Origin: a virus
IMG/VR virus record: IMGVR_UViG_3300025093_000058
Span: 1 to 36,563 of that record
DNA: 36,563 nucleotides
Direction: 5' to 3' (one strand)
How positions within the stretch are numbered: position 1 is the first letter of the stretch; each line of letters starts with the position of its first letter. Shown one piece after another: positions 21,710 to 30,021 of the stretch. The notes beneath the pieces are model-generated. The model was not told the DNA's origin. It made no database searches and saw nothing but the letters and a program-made list of their open reading frames with translations. Made by a program: the position numbers and the translations under genes.

Positions 21710-21720
21710 AATAAGCAGTA

Positions 21721-24700
21721 ATGGCAATATCATGTAAGCATCAAATAGATGCATTAAACAATAAAGGCAGACTTGTAAAAGAGGATAGTGCGTTATATAA
21801 AGAGTTAAATGATCTTCTAGGTAAAGAAGATCTTGCTGATCTTACGTACAATCAAATAAACAGTGATGAGTTTAAAGCTGAGTTTGGAAATTTTAGACTG
21901 TACTACAACTTTGACGTTATTCAAAAGAAAGAATTGAAAAGCGTATACACAGAAGAAACAGCAAAGTCAGAAGCACAAAGAATAAACAACATTTACGGAG
22001 AAAATAGTGCTGTGGCAATTAAATCTGGAGATAATTGGGATGTAACGTTAATATTACCTTCAGATAACTCAGTAACAAAAGCAGTTAACCGACAGGGTGA
22101 ACCATTGATTTTTTATCAAACGGGAGAAAATACATTTACAACTAGTCTTGCTGAAGCAGGATTATATGAAACTCCTGAAGACTATGAAGGTACATTGCCA
22201 AGAGTTAAAAAAGGAGAAACTTTTCCATTATTCTTGAACATAAAGACAAAAGAAGATGGAGAAATTGAAGAAATGGGCGATCTTTTTGAAAACGTAAAAG
22301 CAACAATAAAAAATGAAGGTGTTGCCTATTTTGCAGCTACAGGTAAAGCAATTACGATAATTACTGAAGAAGAGATAAAAAAAGAAATAGAACTTGATGT
22401 AGACGCAACTGAAGAAGAGATAGAAAGAAATCGAGAATTAAATACACTTGCCCTTACGACAATAGAGTCTCTTGAAAAGAAACTTGAAATTATAAAAAGA
22501 AAAGAAGAGAAAAAGGATAAGAGTAAAAGAAGAGGTACGTTAGTAGGAAAATTATCTGAACAAATAAAAGAACTTAGAAAACTTAGATCGCTAACTGGAA
22601 ATATAAATGATGAAAGTGTAGCAGAAAGAAATTTACTAATACTTCATAAATTTTTACAATTCGCAAAAGACTCAGTAGAAGCTGTAGATAAAAGAGTAAG
22701 TCTTATCGAAAAAGAGATCAAAAGTGGAAAACTTGAACCAAAGCAACTATTAAAAAGAATAGCTACTGCAAAAGATTACATGTCAGTATTTGATATGGCA
22801 ACTGATATAGCCGACACCATAAAAGATCTTGAAGGAATTGTTAGCATTGACTTAGACTTAAGTGAAGAGAAATTAAGAACAGAATTTGTAGACCCTATAA
22901 TGGGAAGCATTAATATGTTGAACGGTAAATACATCAGATTAGCTAAACCTATAATTGTTGACTTTTTAAGTAAATACACTGGTGACACTAAGCTTACAAA
23001 AAGAGACATTCATAATATGCTCACACACGTACATGATGATATTGATTATATAACATATTTAGCAGACTCTTTAGCAGATTCAACAGATAGGGTGTTAGCA
23101 CTAGTTGATAAAGTGATCAAGACTGAAAAAGCAAAAATAAATTTTGAGATGGTAAGTTTCAGAAACACAGAAATGAAAAAGGTAATAAACGATCTCAAAA
23201 GATCACAATCTGTTTCTGCAAACAATCACGAAAAGTTCTACAATTTTATGTTAGATCGTGATTCAAAAGGAAAACTAACTGGAAAATATATAGAAAAAGA
23301 TTCACAAAGGTATAAAAGCTTAACAGCAGCTCAAAAAGCATTTTATGATTTGTTTCATGAAAATTATCAAGAACATCAAAAAAGACTTGGTGCAGGGTTT
23401 CAAAGGAAATATTTTATTCCATCAATTTTGAAACCAGGAAGCGAAAGAGCATTTCAAGACGTAAGGGGAGTTTCATCAGCAGTTAATGCTGCAGCTAAAT
23501 CAATGGGAGACTTAGTAAAAAGAAGAGAAGATGAAAAAGACTACATAGAAGTTTATACAGATGAGCAAGGTAGAGAATTTAAATTTATTCCTATAAAATA
23601 CACCTCAAGGATAAGTAGAGAAAAAGATAAAGGAGTTAATCCAGATGATATATCTCTGAATTTAGAGGAAAGTCTGCAAATGTTTATGACAATGGCTAAA
23701 AATTATACAGCAATGACCAGCGTTGTAACAGAAATTATGGCAGTTCAAGATCTTGTAGCTGTAAGAAGAGTTACTCAAAAGAAAGGAACTAAACAAATGG
23801 TTACTGGTACTTTTAGTAAATTAATAGGTGGTGAAGAAAGAAAAGAAGTTACTGAAGCAGGAATTACAAGTAATGCTTACAAACAATTGAAAACATATCT
23901 TGATATGCAAATGTTTGGTGAGCGAAAGAAAGATGAAGGTAACTTATTATTTGACTCATTAGACAAAGCAAAAACTCTTGACCTGCTTGGTAAATATACA
24001 TCTCTAAGATCACTTGCAGCCAACCTGTATTCAGGTATCAACAACGTATCTGTGGCAAACGTAATGAACATGATCGAAGGAGCTGGTGGACAGTTCTATG
24101 AAAGAAAACATTTACGACAAGCTAAAGCAGATTACGCTAAGAACATATATGGATTTGTAAAAGATGCGGTATCAGAGTTTCCAGAGAATGAAATAAGCAT
24201 ATGGATGGATTCATATGATATCTTTCAAGAGTTCGATCAATATGGTAATAAGCTACCATCAAAATCTCTTGCTAGACGTTTAGCAAGTAAAGTAACCTAT
24301 ATTATGCAAAGCTCTGGAGAGCACATGATACAGACCGAAGTTGCTTTAGCAATGGCTAGAAGTCATAGAATTATAAACAAGCCAGGATCGAAAGATGGAA
24401 CAATAATGAGCTATCAGGACTGGTTAATCGCTAATCCAGATAAACCAAATAACAAACAAAGTAAAAAAGAATTCGAAAGCTACCCAACAGTAAAAGATTC
24501 TATAGGTGTAAAGGACGGAGTATCGTGGACACAGACAAAAGACGGAGTAAAAATTACTCAGGAACAAATGATCAGGTTCACAGAACGAATCAAAGGTGTT
24601 TACCAATACCTACATGGTAATTACTCTAAGAATGATGCAGCTGTATTGCAACAAAAAGCATTTGGAAGACTTCTTATTTTATTCCGTAAGTGGCTAATGC

Positions 24701-25323
24701 CTGGATGGAAGAGAAGATGGGGTAAAGATACATATGATAATAGAGATGTATACAATGAAAGATTAGGTGCTAACACTGGAGGATATTATGTAATAACTTA
24801 CAAATTTCTTAAACAGTACATAACTGAGGTAAAAGGAAATGTACTTGCAATGGGAGTGCTTAAAGAACAATGGAGCGCATTACCTGAATGGAAAAAATCA
24901 GCAGTTAAAAAAACAGTAGCTGAATTCGCAATAGGTGGAGCAGTAATGCTATTACTTACACTTTTAGGAAGTCTTGAAAGTGATGATGAAGATGATTGGA
25001 TGAGATCAATGTTAGTATATCAGCTGCACAGGCTTGATTCAGAAATATCTTTCTACAGAAATCTAGGATCAGGAATAGAAGTATTACGATCTCCTTCAGC
25101 TGCTATGAGTACTATAGGAGCAGTAGGAAAAGCATTTAAGACTTCATTTGGTCCAGCATTTAACTTTGGAGAAGACTGGATGGAATATGAAAAGTATGAA
25201 CGTGGTAAACATAAAGGTAAAACTAAAGCAAGTGTAGCACTTAAAAAACTAGTACCTATCACAAGTCAGATAGAAAGAATGCTTACACCATATGATGTTG
25301 CGAAATATTTGGAAAGTTTATAA
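21721..25323 (+). CDS. Putative ejected virion protein with polyvalent N-terminal module and C-terminal membrane segment
   Basis: A 1200-residue protein starting at ATG 21721, 11 bp after the polymerase gene. The N-terminus (LYKELNDLLG, then INSDEFKAEFGNF) followed by NRQGEPLIFYQTG near residue 125 and FPLFLNIKT near 170 follows the pattern of phage polyvalent proteins, in which a region ending in an S-x-EF-xx-WFG-like motif precedes an ADP-ribosyltransferase-like GEPxVVYHGT module. Here YHGT reads YQTG, so catalytic activity is doubtful. Residues about 230-300 are a Lys/Glu coiled coil. The rest is mostly helical, with a basic segment (FRKWLMPGWKRRWG) near residue 1000 and one likely membrane helix (FAIGGAVMLLLTLLGSL) near 1067-1086, followed by an acidic patch. 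It is the last gene before the terminator. A role in DNA or protein ejection across the envelope is plausible but inferred. Confidence 0.75.
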   Translation: MAISCKHQIDALNNKGRLVKEDSALYKELNDLLGKEDLADLTYNQINSDEFKAEFGNFRLYYNFDVIQKKELKSVYTEETAKSEAQRINNIYGENSAVAIKSGDNWDVTLILPSDNSVTKAVNRQGEPLIFYQTGENTFTTSLAEAGLYETPEDYEGTLPRVKKGETFPLFLNIKTKEDGEIEEMGDLFENVKATIKNEGVAYFAATGKAITIITEEEIKKEIELDVDATEEEIERNRELNTLALTTIESLEKKLEIIKRKEEKKDKSKRRGTLVGKLSEQIKELRKLRSLTGNINDESVAERNLLILHKFLQFAKDSVEAVDKRVSLIEKEIKSGKLEPKQLLKRIATAKDYMSVFDMATDIADTIKDLEGIVSIDLDLSEEKLRTEFVDPIMGSINMLNGKYIRLAKPIIVDFLSKYTGDTKLTKRDIHNMLTHVHDDIDYITYLADSLADSTDRVLALVDKVIKTEKAKINFEMVSFRNTEMKKVINDLKRSQSVSANNHEKFYNFMLDRDSKGKLTGKYIEKDSQRYKSLTAAQKAFYDLFHENYQEHQKRLGAGFQRKYFIPSILKPGSERAFQDVRGVSSAVNAAAKSMGDLVKRREDEKDYIEVYTDEQGREFKFIPIKYTSRISREKDKGVNPDDISLNLEESLQMFMTMAKNYTAMTSVVTEIMAVQDLVAVRRVTQKKGTKQMVTGTFSKLIGGEERKEVTEAGITSNAYKQLKTYLDMQMFGERKKDEGNLLFDSLDKAKTLDLLGKYTSLRSLAANLYSGINNVSVANVMNMIEGAGGQFYERKHLRQAKADYAKNIYGFVKDAVSEFPENEISIWMDSYDIFQEFDQYGNKLPSKSLARRLASKVTYIMQSSGEHMIQTEVALAMARSHRIINKPGSKDGTIMSYQDWLIANPDKPNNKQSKKEFESYPTVKDSIGVKDGVSWTQTKDGVKITQEQMIRFTERIKGVYQYLHGNYSKNDAAVLQQKAFGRLLILFRKWLMPGWKRRWGKDTYDNRDVYNERLGANTGGYYVITYKFLKQYITEVKGNVLAMGVLKEQWSALPEWKKSAVKKTVAEFAIGGAVMLLLTLLGSLESDDEDDWMRSMLVYQLHRLDSEISFYRNLGSGIEVLRSPSAAMSTIGAVGKAFKTSFGPAFNFGEDWMEYEKYERGKHKGKTKASVALKKLVPITSQIERMLTPYDVAKYLESL

Positions 25324-25368
25324 TATTGTCCTACATTAGTAGTCGATTTTCTAATTTCTGTTTTTCAT

Positions 25369-25379
25369 AATTAATAATT
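25369..25379. repeat. AATTAATAATT motif, copy 1
   Basis: An 11-bp AT motif found in three non-coding gaps (also 28805-28815 and 35110-35120). Here it lies between the last virion gene and its terminator. It may be a phage regulatory element or chance in A+T-rich spacer. Confidence 0.3.
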
Positions 25380-25429
25380 TCTGATTGTTAATTGTTTTGA
25401 TTTGATTTATAATTTGCTCATCTAGCAAG

Positions 25430-25457
25430 CCCTCTACCGCCAGGTAGGGGGTTTTTT
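25430..25457 (+). terminator. Intrinsic terminator closing the giant virion-gene block
   Basis: A 9-bp stem CCCTCTACC / GGTAGGGGG with the tetraloop GCCA (25439-25442), followed immediately by TTTTTT at 25452-25457. One pair is a T-G wobble in the plus-strand RNA and would become an A-C mismatch in the minus-strand RNA, and the T run is on the plus strand only. The structure therefore points to termination of plus-strand transcripts, 107 bp after the 1200-aa gene. It probably also protects the minus-strand genes from antisense transcription. Confidence 0.88.
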
Positions 25458-25499
25458 CTTAAATAGCAAATAAAAAAAAAGTAAACGGCCCCTAACGTA

Positions 25500-25745
25500 T
25501 TAGTTCAAGCACTCCAGGTCATCGGTGGGAAATGCAACGAATGGACACCAATTATCGTCATTGATGGACCATAGTGTATCGTATCCTTTACTACACAACA
25601 TCTCAACTGAATACTCCCGTTCTCTAATCTGAGCCATGACATGAAAATAAGCCAATGCTTCACTACATTGCTTATCTGCTACAACGGTTTCTTTTTCAAA
25701 CATATCACTAATATAAAAAAAAGAACAAGATAACATCCAGATCAT
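25500..25745 (-). CDS. Small unknown protein at block junction
   Basis: Up to 81 residues with an ATGA overlap with the upstream 68-residue gene (start at 25745, upstream stop at 25742-25744), which suggests coupled translation. A later in-frame ATG at 25703 would give 67 residues beginning MFEKET and drop the hydrophobic, Cys-containing leader MIWMLSCSFFYI. I cannot decide between them: the longer form would carry a short signal-like N-terminus. The body is soluble, acidic at the C-terminus and has four Cys in the longer form (three without the leader). No family recognised. It is the last minus-strand gene before the convergent region. Confidence 0.5.
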   Translation of the reverse strand: MIWMLSCSFFYISDMFEKETVVADKQCSEALAYFHVMAQIREREYSVEMLCSKGYDTLWSINDDNWCPFVAFPTDDLECLN

Positions 25746-25960
25746 GATTTCTCATTCTCATAAAGCTTTACAACAACATACCACTGTCTCATCAATACTA
25801 TCATAAACGACATAGCAATTGCTATCTCAAAGTATAATGGAAGGATTACAAGAAATAGCAACACTATTCCGCCTAAACATACTATGTGAAGCAATAGTAA
25901 TCTGTAGAAAGCTTCATGATTACTTAATAACCATCGAAATAAATCCATCTTGTTCTTTTT
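25718..25960. repeat. 14-bp perfect inverted repeat spanning the small membrane-protein gene
   Basis: AAAAAGAACAAGAT at 25718-25731 is the exact reverse complement of 25947-25960. On the minus-strand transcript the upstream arm covers the A-rich leader and the first two bases of the 68-residue gene's start codon, and the downstream arm lies in the early codons of the 81-residue gene. Pairing would occlude translation initiation of the membrane protein. The arm is A-rich (4 of 14 bases G or C), so stability would be modest. Confidence 0.5.
25742..25948 (-). CDS. Small membrane protein, two predicted membrane segments
   Basis: A 68-residue protein from ATG 25948. About residues 17-35 (LLLLHIVCLGGIVLLFLVI) and 38-53 (LYFEIAIAMSFMIVLM) are hydrophobic, followed by a short charged tail, so a small two-pass inner-membrane protein is likely. 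AAAAAGAACAAG abuts the start codon, and the same sequence sits 115 bp further upstream after the glycosylase gene. The stop overlaps the next start as ATGA. Phages often keep small membrane proteins (holin, superinfection exclusion, inhibitors) at such places, but there is no motif here to choose a role. Confidence 0.55.
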   Translation of the reverse strand: MDLFRWLLSNHEAFYRLLLLHIVCLGGIVLLFLVILPLYFEIAIAMSFMIVLMRQWYVVVKLYENEKS

Positions 25961-26078
25961 AAAAGTTAGATAAATTCTTGCTCATTTCATGATTAAGTGC
26001 ATGCGTATGTTCTTGTTTGTATTCTTGCTTATATTCAGAAATCAATGTCTCATGGACATTAAACTTGTTCTTTTTAAA
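25949..26078 (-). other. Spacer with 15-bp direct repeat and a short stop-free frame
   Basis: A gap of 130 bp between the uracil-DNA glycosylase gene and the small membrane-protein gene. CTTGTTCTTTTTAAA occurs at 25949-25963 and 26064-26078 (plus-strand reading), so the same A-rich leader follows the glycosylase stop and precedes the next gene. On the minus strand the frame of the glycosylase stays open for about 39 codons after its TAA (LISEYKQEYKQEH...), ending at TAA within 25959-25965. It lacks an ATG at a useful place. An ATG after the first repeat opens only a five-codon frame. It could be a remnant of a duplicated small gene. No firm gene called. Confidence 0.35.
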
Positions 26079-26783
26079 TTATATACCCCAATTGATACAG
26101 CTTTCAGCCCCGTTATTCTGGGTAATTATATCATTGGTTTTGCTAAAGTGTTTACAACCCCTAAATGGCGTTGTAGTATTCAAGGGACTGGGATGTCCAG
26201 CCTCTAGAATATAGTTCATCTTTTCGGAAATGTATTGCTTGTAGTCTTTAGCATGATTGCCCCATAATAAATAGATCAATCCTTGCTTCTCTTCACGCAA
26301 TAAACGAAATACTTCCTTAGTAAAACTTTGCCAGTATTTCTTATGACTACCAGGTTTCTTCTTCTCAACAGTAAATGCTGTATTTAACAACAACACACCC
26401 TGTTTAGCCCAACCTGAAAGGTCATAATTACTTGCTCTGTCAAGATTAAGGCCATTATAGCAATCATCTTCTACCTCCAGTAGTATATTAGCAAGAGATT
26501 TAGGACATTTTGTATTACGGGAACCACTAAAGGCTAACCCATCTGCAGATCCATCGTGATACGGGTCCTGTCCTACTATAACAACTCTTACTTCATCAAA
26601 TGGAGTGAGCTTAAACGCCCTAAAACAATCTTCAAATGAAGGATAAACAATACTAAATGTTTTCTTACCCTTAATTGCTTTGAAATTATTTACCATTTCC
26701 TCTGAGGATAGAAAAGGCCAGAGTAACTCTAGCCATTTCTTATCCATTATTTTTTCAAATGCTTCTTTATTCATATTCGACAT
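26079..26783 (-). CDS. ung: Uracil-DNA glycosylase, family 1 (UNG type)
   Basis: A 234-residue protein, close to the usual family length (E. coli Ung is 229). It has the water-activating motif GQDPYHDGSADGLAFS with catalytic Asp73, the conserved LLLNTAFTV segment at about 131-139, LLWGNHAKDY near 172-181, and the leucine-loop motif HPSPL at 197-201 followed by GCKHFSKTND. It should remove uracil from DNA, giving abasic sites, in the cytoplasm during phage replication. It overlaps the end of the upstream unknown gene by 17 bp. An alternative ATG three codons later (26774) is possible. In this neighbourhood of primase, SSB and nuclease genes it most likely acts in repair of phage DNA. crAss-like phages are known to carry this gene. 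Confidence 0.96.
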   Translation of the reverse strand: MSNMNKEAFEKIMDKKWLELLWPFLSSEEMVNNFKAIKGKKTFSIVYPSFEDCFRAFKLTPFDEVRVVIVGQDPYHDGSADGLAFSGSRNTKCPKSLANILLEVEDDCYNGLNLDRASNYDLSGWAKQGVLLLNTAFTVEKKKPGSHKKYWQSFTKEVFRLLREEKQGLIYLLWGNHAKDYKQYISEKMNYILEAGHPSPLNTTTPFRGCKHFSKTNDIITQNNGAESCINWGI

Positions 26784-27603
26784 TTGGTTTAATTATTTTT
26801 TTGATCTTATACTTCTCCAGATACATTTCTTCTTCCAGTAATGGAGGATCATGTAACTCTGCAGCAGGATCGATCTTAATTATATCTGATTCCCTCTCTA
26901 CAATACCTGTAAGCTTCGTTTCCAGCTTCTCCCGAAACTGTCTTGTCTTCCACAGAATACCATATAGATCAGATGTTCTTGGAGCATTATGAAATGTCAA
27001 TATTTGTTCTTTGTATTTAATATGGAATTTGGAATACTTACCATTCATAAAATGTACATATTCATCAAATAGATGTTCTGGTATCTTGAGCACATATAAT
27101 ACATGAAAAGAATCTACATCATACATCTTAATGAATAATTCATTATTCTGTATTTTCTTCTCAAAACTACTATACTGCATACTCTTAGAAAATCTATACA
27201 ATAAATAGACACACGGTAGATCACAACCGTGATCCAGGTATATATCACTCTCCGTACTAACAAAACAATTAACAAAGTGCTTAGACCACATAAAATAACT
27301 CCTGGTTTCCCCTATAGTCGGCATTAGAAAATAACTAGCCTTAGTTAGTTTCGATGCATGTAATAAAAAATCAGGATCTGCATTTTCAATGTAACTAATT
27401 TTGAATGGTTCTTTCCCAAGACTAACCTGACTACCCCTCTCTAAGATAAATGACTTGTCATATATCAACTTTACAGTCTCATCATCATCGTTGAGAAGAG
27501 CTGTAGGTTTTATTCTCATAGAACTAACTGAAACAGATCTTGCATTAAGTGGAGTCAGTATTACAAACTGATTTGTCCCTGTCTTTAGTGTAGTTCTCTT
27601 CAT
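26767..27603 (-). CDS. Unknown soluble protein (278 aa)
   Basis: A 278-residue protein starting at ATG 27603, only 4 bp after the stop of the upstream nuclease gene and overlapping the glycosylase gene by 17 bp, so it is co-transcribed with both. It has no membrane segment and no motif I can assign. The middle is aromatic-rich with mixed strand/helix character (FHVLYVLKIPEHLFDEY near 165-181), and the C-terminal 60 residues are charged (LLEEEMYLEKYKIKKIIK). Its tight placement between a recombination nuclease and a DNA repair enzyme hints at DNA metabolism, but that is context only. Confidence 0.75.
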   Translation of the reverse strand: MKRTTLKTGTNQFVILTPLNARSVSVSSMRIKPTALLNDDDETVKLIYDKSFILERGSQVSLGKEPFKISYIENADPDFLLHASKLTKASYFLMPTIGETRSYFMWSKHFVNCFVSTESDIYLDHGCDLPCVYLLYRFSKSMQYSSFEKKIQNNELFIKMYDVDSFHVLYVLKIPEHLFDEYVHFMNGKYSKFHIKYKEQILTFHNAPRTSDLYGILWKTRQFREKLETKLTGIVERESDIIKIDPAAELHDPPLLEEEMYLEKYKIKKIIKPNVEYE

Positions 27604-27607
27604 TACA

Positions 27608-28765
27608 TTAGTTTGCAGAATTATTAGAATCGGGTTTAGTAATATTAGCTAGAGTCTCGAACAGATCACCTACCATTTCCTGTGTTGGAACTGGAAGATT
27701 TATATTCGTACCATCATTTCTGAAATTATCAATAACAGTAACACCGTTATTTTGATATACCTCACGATGATAATCCCACTTATCTGTCTCTCTGTGCCAT
27801 ATAAGATCCTTTATCAATTGACGATAGCCCTTAACTTCCTTACCAAATGTAGTAACTCCACCATGCTCGCCTGTCATAATATCCTGTGTGGACATCTTGT
27901 AGATCATAGGAGGATTTATATTAGCCTGTTCTGCAACAATGAATTCTGGATTCATTACTGTATAATCAGGAAATACATTTCTTAGGAAATTAGTTGCTGC
28001 ACGAAAATAGAAAGAACCTTGACGGAAGTATCCAAACTTCATATAGCTTGAGCTAAATGAATAAACACTTTGTCCAGTAGTTTTGATATCGAATACTCGA
28101 ATCTCTTTATTCTTATGATCGATAATAAGAAGATCAAGTAACGCCTTACACGTTATTGTTTCATCATCTACTTTGTAGTCAAATACAATAGGTAATTGCC
28201 ACCATCTCTCATACTCATCTCCACTAATAAAGATTTTGGTAAACTCATTGTTATTCAAGCTTTCAACTACAGCTACTATAGATTCAAACTCTTCTTGTTT
28301 AAGAATCTCTTTACCGTTTGAATCAAATAGCTCATTGAAATAGCTGCTACCTGCATCAACAACTTTCTTTACAAGCGTTTCAGGTTTCCAGGATTGACCA
28401 TACTGCTGATAAGCCGCATGCTCTAATATCTCATTAGAAAAATCAGAGAGCTGTGAAAAAGCATGAAGAGAATCTGCTATATCAATTTCATTGTATACTC
28501 CAGTAACGATCTTTTGAATTGTTTCTGAAGGTGGTTCGCTTATGCTACTCACATAATACCTTTCTTGAAACTCACTGGAATCCTGTGTAATCATACAATC
28601 TACAGCACTACCGAATCTCATAGCTGCAGTAGGTTCCTTTTCTACAGCCTCAAGGTTTTGTTTGTACAATAACGGAGAATAAGAAAGGTCATTCAGTCTT
28701 GAAACAGAAATTGCATCAGTTCCTCGAAATTGTTCAAATGTTAGAAATTTCATTTTATTTGCCAT
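27608..28765 (-). CDS. PD-(D/E)XK exonuclease, RecE/Cas4-like
   Basis: A 385-residue protein. FGSAVD near 51-56 matches the N-terminal G-x-x-x-(H/D) position of RecB-type nucleases. ALLDLLI with Asp211 and FDIKTT with Asp226 and Lys228 form the D...DxK metal site. FRQGSFYFRA (Gln249, Tyr253) is the trailing QxxxY helix. This arrangement is typical of RecE/exonuclease VIII-like and Cas4-like phage nucleases that resect double-stranded ends. Start ATG 28765 lies just past a terminator hairpin; the in-frame ATG four codons later (28753) is a possible alternative. Together with SSB, the Sak4-like ATPase and the RusA-like resolvase in this block, it would complete a phage recombination pathway. 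Exonuclease polarity cannot be read from sequence. Confidence 0.85.
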   Translation of the reverse strand: MANKMKFLTFEQFRGTDAISVSRLNDLSYSPLLYKQNLEAVEKEPTAAMRFGSAVDCMITQDSSEFQERYYVSSISEPPSETIQKIVTGVYNEIDIADSLHAFSQLSDFSNEILEHAAYQQYGQSWKPETLVKKVVDAGSSYFNELFDSNGKEILKQEEFESIVAVVESLNNNEFTKIFISGDEYERWWQLPIVFDYKVDDETITCKALLDLLIIDHKNKEIRVFDIKTTGQSVYSFSSSYMKFGYFRQGSFYFRAATNFLRNVFPDYTVMNPEFIVAEQANINPPMIYKMSTQDIMTGEHGGVTTFGKEVKGYRQLIKDLIWHRETDKWDYHREVYQNNGVTVIDNFRNDGTNINLPVPTQEMVGDLFETLANITKPDSNNSAN

Positions 28766-28770
28766 AATAT

Positions 28771-28796
28771 AAAAAGGGGAGCATTACACTCCCCTA
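28771..28796 (-). terminator. Terminator-like hairpin ahead of the exonuclease gene
   Basis: On the minus strand: AGGGGAG, loop TGTAATG, CTCCCCT, then TTTT. The 7-bp stem (28775-28781 with 28789-28795) and T run form a canonical intrinsic terminator in the gap after the rIIB-like gene. The T run ends only 5 bp before the ATG of the exonuclease, so it may act as an attenuator, or the exonuclease may rely on readthrough or a promoter overlapping the hairpin. Confidence 0.78.
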
Positions 28797-28804
28797 TAGT
28801 TAAG

Positions 28805-28815
28805 AATTAATAATT
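28805..28815. repeat. AATTAATAATT motif, copy 2
   Basis: It lies after the rIIB-like stop and just ahead of the terminator hairpin on the minus-strand transcript. Same 11 bases as the other two copies, with T/A-rich flanks. Confidence 0.3.
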
Positions 28816-28818
28816 AAA

Positions 28819-30015
28819 TTACAATGCATTGAGCTCATTAAGCTCGTCTTCTCTCACTTCTTCAAGTTCACCAAATTCTTTGATGATCTCTTCACGCATC
28901 TTAATCCACTGAGCATCAGTTAAAGCAGCGTATTCTGAAGAATGGTAAATAGAACCATTAACTCCAGCAAATGAAGAATGAACAAAGTATTGCAAACATC
29001 TTAATGCTCCATCTCCATCAGTATGACAGTTAGGAATAGCACCAATATGCATAGGATCTATGAATACATTGTGAGTAACTCTATCACCAGTCTGATAACC
29101 TCTTATGTAAGATAGTCCACCAACATGCAAACCTTTAACACAAGAAGCATCATTATTTGTATTCACATAAGACCAATCTGGTAATCTATGTGTACAACCT
29201 ACTTTGATAAAATGACCTGGATCTTCATAACCATTATCACCTTCGCAATAGAATGCATCTCCGCTGTCACCCATAAGAGCAGGTTTAAATACTCGCTTTT
29301 CTACATGCTCTGGTTCATCATAGCTTACAATACCTGTATCAGAATCAATAACTTTATTGTATCTTGAAACAGTTATTGGATTACCATCTTCATCCAATGC
29401 AAACTTCTCGGTAACTTCTGTAGATACCTTATATGTGCACAACAATCCCTCTTTGGTAATCTTTACCTGTAGAACCTTTGCTCTTTCTTCAGCAAGATCT
29501 AGTGTTATACCATGTTCTTCTACAAGCTGTTCTTTTACCTCATCATCCATGAACAATGCATTAACATAATTCACTACTCTATCAGAGAAGTCAAGCTGAC
29601 TAGCTGTATTCTTTCTTCTAAGAACAGGGTTTCTTAGCCATCTGGTCCAGAACTTTATCAAAGGCTCTGGATCGATACCTTTATCGATAGAATCCTTTAT
29701 TCTTTCGACGAATGACTTAGGCATAGCTACGGAGCTTACCTTGTCACCAACCTTAAGATGAAATTGACCTGTTGCTTTATTCACATAGATGTTAGGGTAT
29801 TCAGACTCAATAATAGTTTTGAAGTCTTCTTTTGCAAGTTCTGCAAAATCCTCAAGAATCTGGTTGATCTCATCAACACTTGATGCGTTGAGAGAAGCTT
29901 CTTCCAGTTCTTGCATTTTACTCCAGCGTTCCTCATTAAAAGAAACACCGAAGTTGGTGTTCCCATAACTACCTGTTATGGAATCACCAATTCGATTAAT
30001 TGAAATATATGACAT
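28819..30015 (-). CDS. T4 rIIB-like protein
   Basis: A 398-residue protein. Its middle (FVERIKDSIDKG, then LIKFWTRWLRNP at about 119-130) and C-terminal part (CVKGLHVGG at 292-300, NVFIDPMHIGAIPNC at 316-330, LRCLQYFV at 338-345) line up in order with T4 rIIB as I know it (LVDRILDSMEKG, LENLLENPS, CSRGLHVCS, VHPRDVVSIPIDY, MRTCQYEVV). T4 rIIB is 312 residues and begins with a helix-turn-helix. Here that part is absent and a separate HTH gene lies 6 bp upstream. A large insert sits around residues 200-280. In T4, rIIA and rIIB affect exclusion by lambda Rex and lysis, by a poorly defined mechanism. The rIIA-like gene two positions upstream supports the call. Residue-level similarity is judged by eye. 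Confidence 0.8.
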   Translation of the reverse strand: MSYISINRIGDSITGSYGNTNFGVSFNEERWSKMQELEEASLNASSVDEINQILEDFAELAKEDFKTIIESEYPNIYVNKATGQFHLKVGDKVSSVAMPKSFVERIKDSIDKGIDPEPLIKFWTRWLRNPVLRRKNTASQLDFSDRVVNYVNALFMDDEVKEQLVEEHGITLDLAEERAKVLQVKITKEGLLCTYKVSTEVTEKFALDEDGNPITVSRYNKVIDSDTGIVSYDEPEHVEKRVFKPALMGDSGDAFYCEGDNGYEDPGHFIKVGCTHRLPDWSYVNTNNDASCVKGLHVGGLSYIRGYQTGDRVTHNVFIDPMHIGAIPNCHTDGDGALRCLQYFVHSSFAGVNGSIYHSSEYAALTDAQWIKMREEIIKEFGELEEVREDELNELNAL

Positions 30016-30021
30016 TTAGTT

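Larger units (their letters stand above)
25324..25499. other. Convergent intergenic region between the plus and minus gene blocks
   Basis: A 176-bp A+T-rich gap where the two oppositely oriented blocks meet. It contains the plus-strand terminator at 25430-25457 and one copy of an 11-bp AT motif at 25369-25379. On the minus strand there is a run of nine T just after the 81-residue gene, but I could not find a stem stronger than about 3 bp before it, so I do not call a minus-strand terminator. No open frame of note. Confidence 0.6.

Noticed and set aside
25460-25500. Terminator for the minus-strand block
   Set aside because: A T run is present on the minus strand, but I could find only about a 3-bp stem before it, and the nearby strong hairpin has its T run on the plus strand only.
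25989-26214. Short plus-strand frames opposite the glycosylase 3' end
   Set aside because: They overlap a strongly supported glycosylase gene on the other strand and show only hydrophobic shadow composition.
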